Shown in pieces: positions 59,986-64,000 of a DNA stretch of 64,000 nt. The DNA is from Perlucidibaca wandonensis. Its GTDB lineage: Bacteria; Pseudomonadota; Gammaproteobacteria; Pseudomonadales; Moraxellaceae. The notes below the pieces were generated by a model. It was not told the DNA's origin and searched no databases. It was given only the letters and a program-made list of their open reading frames with translations. Position numbers and translations under genes: made by a program. How positions within the stretch are numbered: the first letter of the stretch is position 1; every line of letters starts with the position of its first letter. The DNA lies in contig NZ_JBHTIT010000001.1 of the NCBI RefSeq assembly GCF_042677145.1, forward strand, positions 1,178,001 to 1,242,000. The letters run 5' to 3'.

Positions 59986-62046
59986 TTACTGTGCCAGCGC
60001 GCTATTAGGCACCACTGGTAACACCACACTTGATGGATGCTCGGGGCCGACTAAGAACGTTGCTAAGCCAAGTACACCCTTGAGAAGCGAAGACAGTACT
60101 GGTTGCAGGCCCTGGGCTAAATTGCTCGTACTCAGCGAGACCTGTAACGAGTGACCTTTAGCAATTTTTGCGCTAGTTGGAAAGATCTCCACTTGCATAA
60201 GCATGGGCTCATTTGGCTTAACTGGCAGCACAGACTCGGTAGTAAATGGGTGCCAAGGCTGAATCATTATGCCATCAATAACGCGACTCCGATTTTCATC
60301 GACTGCACGGAACGAGGCGCTTAATAGGCCATTACTCAGTGGTCGGGACTTGCCTGTCGCTGGATCATAATCTGAGATGCGTACCGAAACACTGCTTTCT
60401 AGCGCAGTGGTCTTCATCCATACATTAGCCTGAATGGGGCCATTGATGTAGAGATCATCCTCCAAAGCAGGCGTTGAAAACACGACCGAGGACTTTTGGT
60501 TAATGTGATCATTATCGAAGCATGGTAATGGCAATGCACTCGCTGCACCGAATGTCCATTGCGACAAGCTTTGCGAGCACAGCCCAAAGATTGGCGCTTG
60601 TAGTGCTGGCCACTTGGCAACGAACTGACTTGGCATATCTTTCAATAACGATTTGTTGGCTTGAAAAAAGTATTGTTCAGGCCGCATTTGTGCGTGAGGC
60701 CAATCATTACTAGTAACATAGCGCTCTTCACCCAGCACATACTGTGTAACATTAGGTAAACGCTCGGCTCCAACTGGCAAGCCTTTTACGTACTGATCAA
60801 ACCAGCGCAATTGAATTTGATTAAGTGGTGGCACACCATCACGTGGTAAGCCACTTGAACCAATGGCTTCAATATGCGTCCACGGACCAATCAAAACTTT
60901 AGTAGTTACAGTATCTTTAATACGCTCAAACCACAGCGGCTCACTTCGTTGAAATAAATCAAAGAGACCGCCAACGATAAACGTAGGAACTTCAATTTTA
61001 TAAGCTCCCTCAAGTGGAGAGCGTGCAGCCCAAAAAGCCCCATCGGTTGTCGTGTTTGCCTCACCTAAAAGGCCTTTTAAAATAACTGGCACTTGGAAAT
61101 TAGCCACGGCTCCAAGTACATGGTTTAGCAACGCAGTAACACCATTAATTGGATTTACTAAAATAGCCTCTAAAGGAACAGCCCCTAGCCCAGTAACTAT
61201 AAGCATCCAAAATGGAAGGAACACGGGACTCAACTGACCACCGGTAAAAGCAACATCGCGATATCCATCCCCAATAGGTACAACTGGAAATACTGCTTTA
61301 ACAGCGGGTTGATTTTGTTGTGCGGTAAGAATAGCTGTAATACCTAAATAAGACTCGCCGTAAAGACCAATATTGCCATTTGACCATGACTGCTTAACTA
61401 CCCAATCCACAACTTGTGAGTAATCGTTTTGCTCTCGCTCCCCAAATGCCTCCCAGTGCCCTTGGGAATTGCCAGTCCCGCGAACATCTACTACAACCGT
61501 CGCATAGCCATGAGAAGTCATATAAGGGTTAGCGCCTCCCAAGGCAGGCACTACACTACCGACAGATGTATTATATGAGGTTTGAATTAAAATAACTGGG
61601 AACGGCCCTTCATTAACCGATCGACTATTACTTGGCAACGTAACTTTAACCGCAAGCTTTACACCATCATCCATTTTAATAAATTGTAACGGAAGGCTTT
61701 TAGATCTTTCAAATGTTGGTGCTGGATCGTAGCTTGACCAGGCAGTATCGGACTCAACAGCAGGGTTTCCATAAACCTCACTTAGCTCATGCCGCGATCC
61801 CAAAGTAGTCATAATGGGCGTTAGGCTTTCTGTTGTATCTGTATCTGTATCTGTATCTGTATCTGTATCTGTATCTGTATCTGTATCTGTATCTGTATCT
61901 TCAGGATTATTATTTAAACTATCTTCAACTTCTTGCTGAGAGTTTAGCTCAGAGAACTTATTATATTTAATATTTTTTTCTGACCCACCACAGGCGGAGA
62001 TCAAAATAGCGACTAAGGCAATAAAAGAATAGCGATATATTTTCAC
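59986..62046 (-). CDS. CocE/NonD-family hydrolase, lipoprotein
   Basis: A 686-residue alpha/beta hydrolase of the CocE/X-Pro dipeptidyl-peptidase group. A lipoprotein signal with lipobox LISAC (Cys19) leads into a linker with eleven Asp-Thr repeats (residues 50-71). The catalytic domain starts near 100: DVRGTGNSQG, nucleophile Ser232 in GLYGESYLG, and GPWTHIEA with the catalytic His. A C-terminal jelly-roll follows (VWMKTTALESSVSVRISDYDP). The GTG start at 62046 has AAGGA seven bases upstream. The substrate is an ester or amide, unknown. The first half is AT-richer than its neighbours. Confidence 0.9.
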   Translation of the reverse strand: MKIYRYSFIALVAILISACGGSEKNIKYNKFSELNSQQEVEDSLNNNPEDTDTDTDTDTDTDTDTDTDTDTTESLTPIMTTLGSRHELSEVYGNPAVESDTAWSSYDPAPTFERSKSLPLQFIKMDDGVKLAVKVTLPSNSRSVNEGPFPVILIQTSYNTSVGSVVPALGGANPYMTSHGYATVVVDVRGTGNSQGHWEAFGEREQNDYSQVVDWVVKQSWSNGNIGLYGESYLGITAILTAQQNQPAVKAVFPVVPIGDGYRDVAFTGGQLSPVFLPFWMLIVTGLGAVPLEAILVNPINGVTALLNHVLGAVANFQVPVILKGLLGEANTTTDGAFWAARSPLEGAYKIEVPTFIVGGLFDLFQRSEPLWFERIKDTVTTKVLIGPWTHIEAIGSSGLPRDGVPPLNQIQLRWFDQYVKGLPVGAERLPNVTQYVLGEERYVTSNDWPHAQMRPEQYFFQANKSLLKDMPSQFVAKWPALQAPIFGLCSQSLSQWTFGAASALPLPCFDNDHINQKSSVVFSTPALEDDLYINGPIQANVWMKTTALESSVSVRISDYDPATGKSRPLSNGLLSASFRAVDENRSRVIDGIMIQPWHPFTTESVLPVKPNEPMLMQVEIFPTSAKIAKGHSLQVSLSTSNLAQGLQPVLSSLLKGVLGLATFLVGPEHPSSVVLPVVPNSALAQ
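61835..61900. repeat. Hexanucleotide microsatellite (11 units)
   Basis: Eleven perfect copies of GTATCT (minus strand AGATAC) encode eleven Asp-Thr pairs in the lipoprotein linker. Six is a multiple of three, so slippage would change linker length without shifting the frame. Confidence 0.95.
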
Positions 62047-62047
62047 A

Positions 62048-62063
62048 ACAGTATCCTTACTGT
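62048..62063 (-). promoter_or_regulatory. Hairpin holding the ribosome-binding site in its loop
   Basis: On the minus strand ACAGTA and TACTGT pair around the loop AGGA, which is the ribosome site for the GTG start at 62046. A perfect TATAAT lies further upstream, near 62066-62071, so this hairpin would be in a short leader. Confidence 0.4.
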
Positions 62064-62104
62064 AATTATAATTTCCTTATATTAAGCACACTAAATTTAG
62101 AGCC

Positions 62105-62141
62105 AGCAAGAATTACAGAGTAAACTATTGTAATTCTTGCT
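62105..62141. terminator. Hairpin between the two CocE-type genes
   Basis: A perfect 13-bp stem (AGCAAGAATTACA and TGTAATTCTTGCT) with an 11-base loop begins 16 bases after the second gene's stop codon (minus strand). The minus-strand side lacks a good T-run, while the plus side is followed by TTCGGCTTTT. It probably separates the two tandem genes. Confidence 0.6.
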
Positions 62142-62157
62142 TTCGGCTTTTATACGC

Positions 62158-64000
62158 TTATAACGCGCTATTAGGCACCACTGGTAACACCACACTTGAT
62201 GGATGCTCGGGGCCGACTAAGAACGTTGCTAAGCCCAATGGCCCCTTGATCAGCGACGACAATACAGGCTGCAAGCCTTGCGCCAAATTACTCGTGCTCA
62301 ATGACACTTTCAGCGAATGGCCTTTAGCAATTTTTGCGCTAGTTGGGAAAATTTCCACTTGCATGAGCATGGGCTCATTTGGCTTAACTGGTAGAACAGA
62401 CTCAGTAGTGAATGGATGCCATGGCTGAATCATCACGCCGTCGATGATGCGGCTACGGCTTTCATCCACTGCGCGAAACGAGGCACTTAATAGGCCATTG
62501 CTCAGTGGTCGGGACTTGCCTGTCGCTGGATCAAAGTCTGAGATGCGCACCGACACGCTAGTTTCTTGCGTCGTTGTCGTCATCCACACATTGGCCTGCA
62601 TGGGGCCATTGATATACAGATCATCTTCCAAGGCTGGTGTAGAAAATACGACCGATGATTTTTGGTTAATGCTGTCGTCATCGAAGCATGGCAAAGGCAG
62701 CAAGCCGGCTATACCAGCTGTCCATTGCGAAAGACTTTGCGAACACAGGCCAAAAATCGGCGCTTGCAAGGCAATCGACTGCGATGCTTTTTCGCTAGGC
62801 TGATCTTTCAGCAATGATTTGTCGGCCTGGAAAAAGTATTGCTGCGGCTTCATTTGCGCGTGAGGCCAATCACTGCTGGTGACGTAGCGCTCCTCACCCA
62901 ACACATATTGCGTGACATTCGGCATGCGGTCGGCGCCGACTGGTAAGCCTTTCACATATTGATCAAACCAGCGCAGCTGAATTTTATTCAGCTCGGGCAC
63001 ACCATCTTGAGGCAAGCCATTCGAAGGCACACCAGCCGCTTCAATATGCGTCCAAGGGCCAAGAAGCAATTTGGTAGGCACCGAACCTTTTAGGCGCTCA
63101 AACCAGAGCGGCTCGCTGCGTTGAAAAAGGTCAAATAAACCACCAACCACGAACGTCGGCACTTTGATTTTGTCAGCATTTTCCAAAGGTGAACGCTTTG
63201 CCCAAAAATCACCATCAGCCGCGGTGCCTTGATCACCCAATAAAGCTTTCAAAATTGTCGGTACTTGGAAGTTTGTTACTGCGCCTGTGATGTGGCTAAG
63301 CAATGCCGTAATGCCGGTTGCAGGATCAGCAGCAATACCTTCCAAAGGTAAGGCGCCAAGGCCTGTAACTAACGTTATCCAGAGCGGGATAAAGGTTGGA
63401 TTAACCTGCCCACCAGTGAATACGATATCGCGGTAAGCATCACCAAGAGGCACGATGGGGAAAGCCGCTTTAACGGCAGGATGTTGCTGCTGAGCAGTGA
63501 GCATAGTGGTAATGCCCAAGTACGAGACACCAAACAGGCCAATTCGGCCATCTGACCACGACTGTGTAGCTGCCCACTCCACTACTTGTGAATAGTCTTT
63601 TTGCTCGCGCTCGCCAAAGGCTTCCCATTCGCCCTGAGAGTTGCCGGTGCCGCGCACATCGACTACCACCGTGGCGTAACCGTGAGAAGTCATTAATGGG
63701 TCCGCACCACCAATGGCCGGAGTAAAGCTGCCCAGCGAAGTGTTGTAGGAGGTTTGAACTAAAATTATCGGAAACGGGCCTTCATTGAAGTTCGCAGCAT
63801 TGCTCGGCAGAGTCACTTTTACTGCGAGCTTAACGCCGTCATCCATGGTGATGAATTGCAGAGGAATCTCTTTCGACGAACTGAAGGTCGGCGCTGGATC
63901 ATAGTCAGACCACGCGCTATCAGCTGCCGGTGCGGCGCTGCCGTAAGTCTCACTTTCGGCGCTGCGAGTACCCAACTTCATTACTGGAACCTGACGCTCT
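62158..64000 (-). CDS. CocE/NonD-family hydrolase, second paralog, 5' end missing (right edge)
   Basis: A tandem paralogue of the lipoprotein hydrolase. The nucleophile region is GLFGVSYLGITT, with DVRGTGNSQG and GPWTHIEA preserved and the same C-terminal jelly-roll. A Met codon at 63981 is internal: the reading frame stays open to the edge as ERQVPV, matching the first gene upstream of the same point, so the start and any signal are outside the window. The C-terminal residues are nearly identical to the first copy. Confidence 0.88.
   Translation of the reverse strand, partial: ERQVPVMKLGTRSAESETYGSAAPAADSAWSDYDPAPTFSSSKEIPLQFITMDDGVKLAVKVTLPSNAANFNEGPFPIILVQTSYNTSLGSFTPAIGGADPLMTSHGYATVVVDVRGTGNSQGEWEAFGEREQKDYSQVVEWAATQSWSDGRIGLFGVSYLGITTMLTAQQQHPAVKAAFPIVPLGDAYRDIVFTGGQVNPTFIPLWITLVTGLGALPLEGIAADPATGITALLSHITGAVTNFQVPTILKALLGDQGTAADGDFWAKRSPLENADKIKVPTFVVGGLFDLFQRSEPLWFERLKGSVPTKLLLGPWTHIEAAGVPSNGLPQDGVPELNKIQLRWFDQYVKGLPVGADRMPNVTQYVLGEERYVTSSDWPHAQMKPQQYFFQADKSLLKDQPSEKASQSIALQAPIFGLCSQSLSQWTAGIAGLLPLPCFDDDSINQKSSVVFSTPALEDDLYINGPMQANVWMTTTTQETSVSVRISDFDPATGKSRPLSNGLLSASFRAVDESRSRIIDGVMIQPWHPFTTESVLPVKPNEPMLMQVEIFPTSAKIAKGHSLKVSLSTSNLAQGLQPVLSSLIKGPLGLATFLVGPEHPSSVVLPVVPNSAL

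Noticed and set aside
61835..61900. CRISPR array
   Set aside because: Units are six bases, contiguous and without spacers; it is a coding microsatellite.
62158..63981. Met codon at 63981 as the start of the second hydrolase
   Set aside because: The frame is open to the window edge and matches the paralogue upstream of this codon, so the gene is truncated by the window.

Overview
The window looks like chromosomal DNA from a free-living, aerobic gammaproteobacterium, probably marine. The evidence is a complete Na+-translocating NADH:quinone oxidoreductase operon with its maturation genes, many acyl-CoA dehydrogenases and short-chain dehydrogenases, a DesT/DesCB-like desaturase locus, and a gap-like gene upstream of nqr as in Pseudomonas. 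The Spongiibacteraceae/Cellvibrionales are a guess from gene content, not a determination. I see no rRNA, tRNA, CRISPR array, transposase or phage gene. Genes are densely packed and no gene-free stretch exceeds 300 bases; the longest is about 298 bases at 35898-36195.

Layout. 1-1537 (minus): beta-oxidation pair, thiolase then a FadB/FadJ-like multifunctional protein cut by the left edge. 1744-2052: a DUF962/Mpo1-like membrane protein. 2049-9336 (minus): nqrABCDEF-apbE-nqrM. 9479-10933 (minus): a long-form GAPDH with a clear terminator. 11049-14730: YaaA, a metallo-beta-lactamase-fold hydrolase, an AarF/UbiB-family kinase-like protein and a small membrane protein. 14906-19281: acyl-CoA dehydrogenase, FadD6/FATP-type acyl-CoA synthetase and a membrane diguanylate cyclase. 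19286-25081: a TetR-controlled divergent locus whose two near-consensus promoters overlap a 16-bp perfect palindrome. 25141-29934: glutathione reductase, class V aminotransferase, ChrA-like transporter and a LysR regulator. 30013-34696: acyl-CoA dehydrogenase, SDR, APH-type kinase, histidine phosphatase and SDR, resembling the chemistry of 4-hydroxyacyl-CoA catabolism. 34791-40442: SMP-30-like protein, uvrB, an exported MsrB/MsrA pair and an MTA phosphorylase-like enzyme.

The most interesting block is 40553-52430. It holds an FAD oxidoreductase, a radical SAM protein of the ArsS type, a TVP38/flavoprotein-disulfide-reductase fusion, two arsenosugar-type glycosyltransferases (TIGR04283 and TIGR04282), a DUF3047 protein, an ArsM-like methyltransferase, a full PstSCAB-type ABC transporter and a metallo-hydrolase, all in one direction and mostly overlapping or closely spaced. 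I read it as an arsenosugar-type organoarsenical pathway coupled to a phosphate (or arsenate) transporter. An ArsC-type arsenate reductase lies 7 kb downstream, and an MTA phosphorylase-like gene lies just upstream, divergently transcribed.

52496-59970: an aspartate-type aminotransferase, a Kef-type antiporter, a DesT/FabR-like repressor facing a DesC-like reductase and acyl-CoA desaturase across an operator-rich gap, an AraC regulator, and arsC. 59986-64000 (minus): two tandem CocE/NonD-type hydrolase paralogs. The first is a lipoprotein with a Asp-Thr repeat encoded by an 11-unit hexanucleotide microsatellite; the second runs off the right edge.
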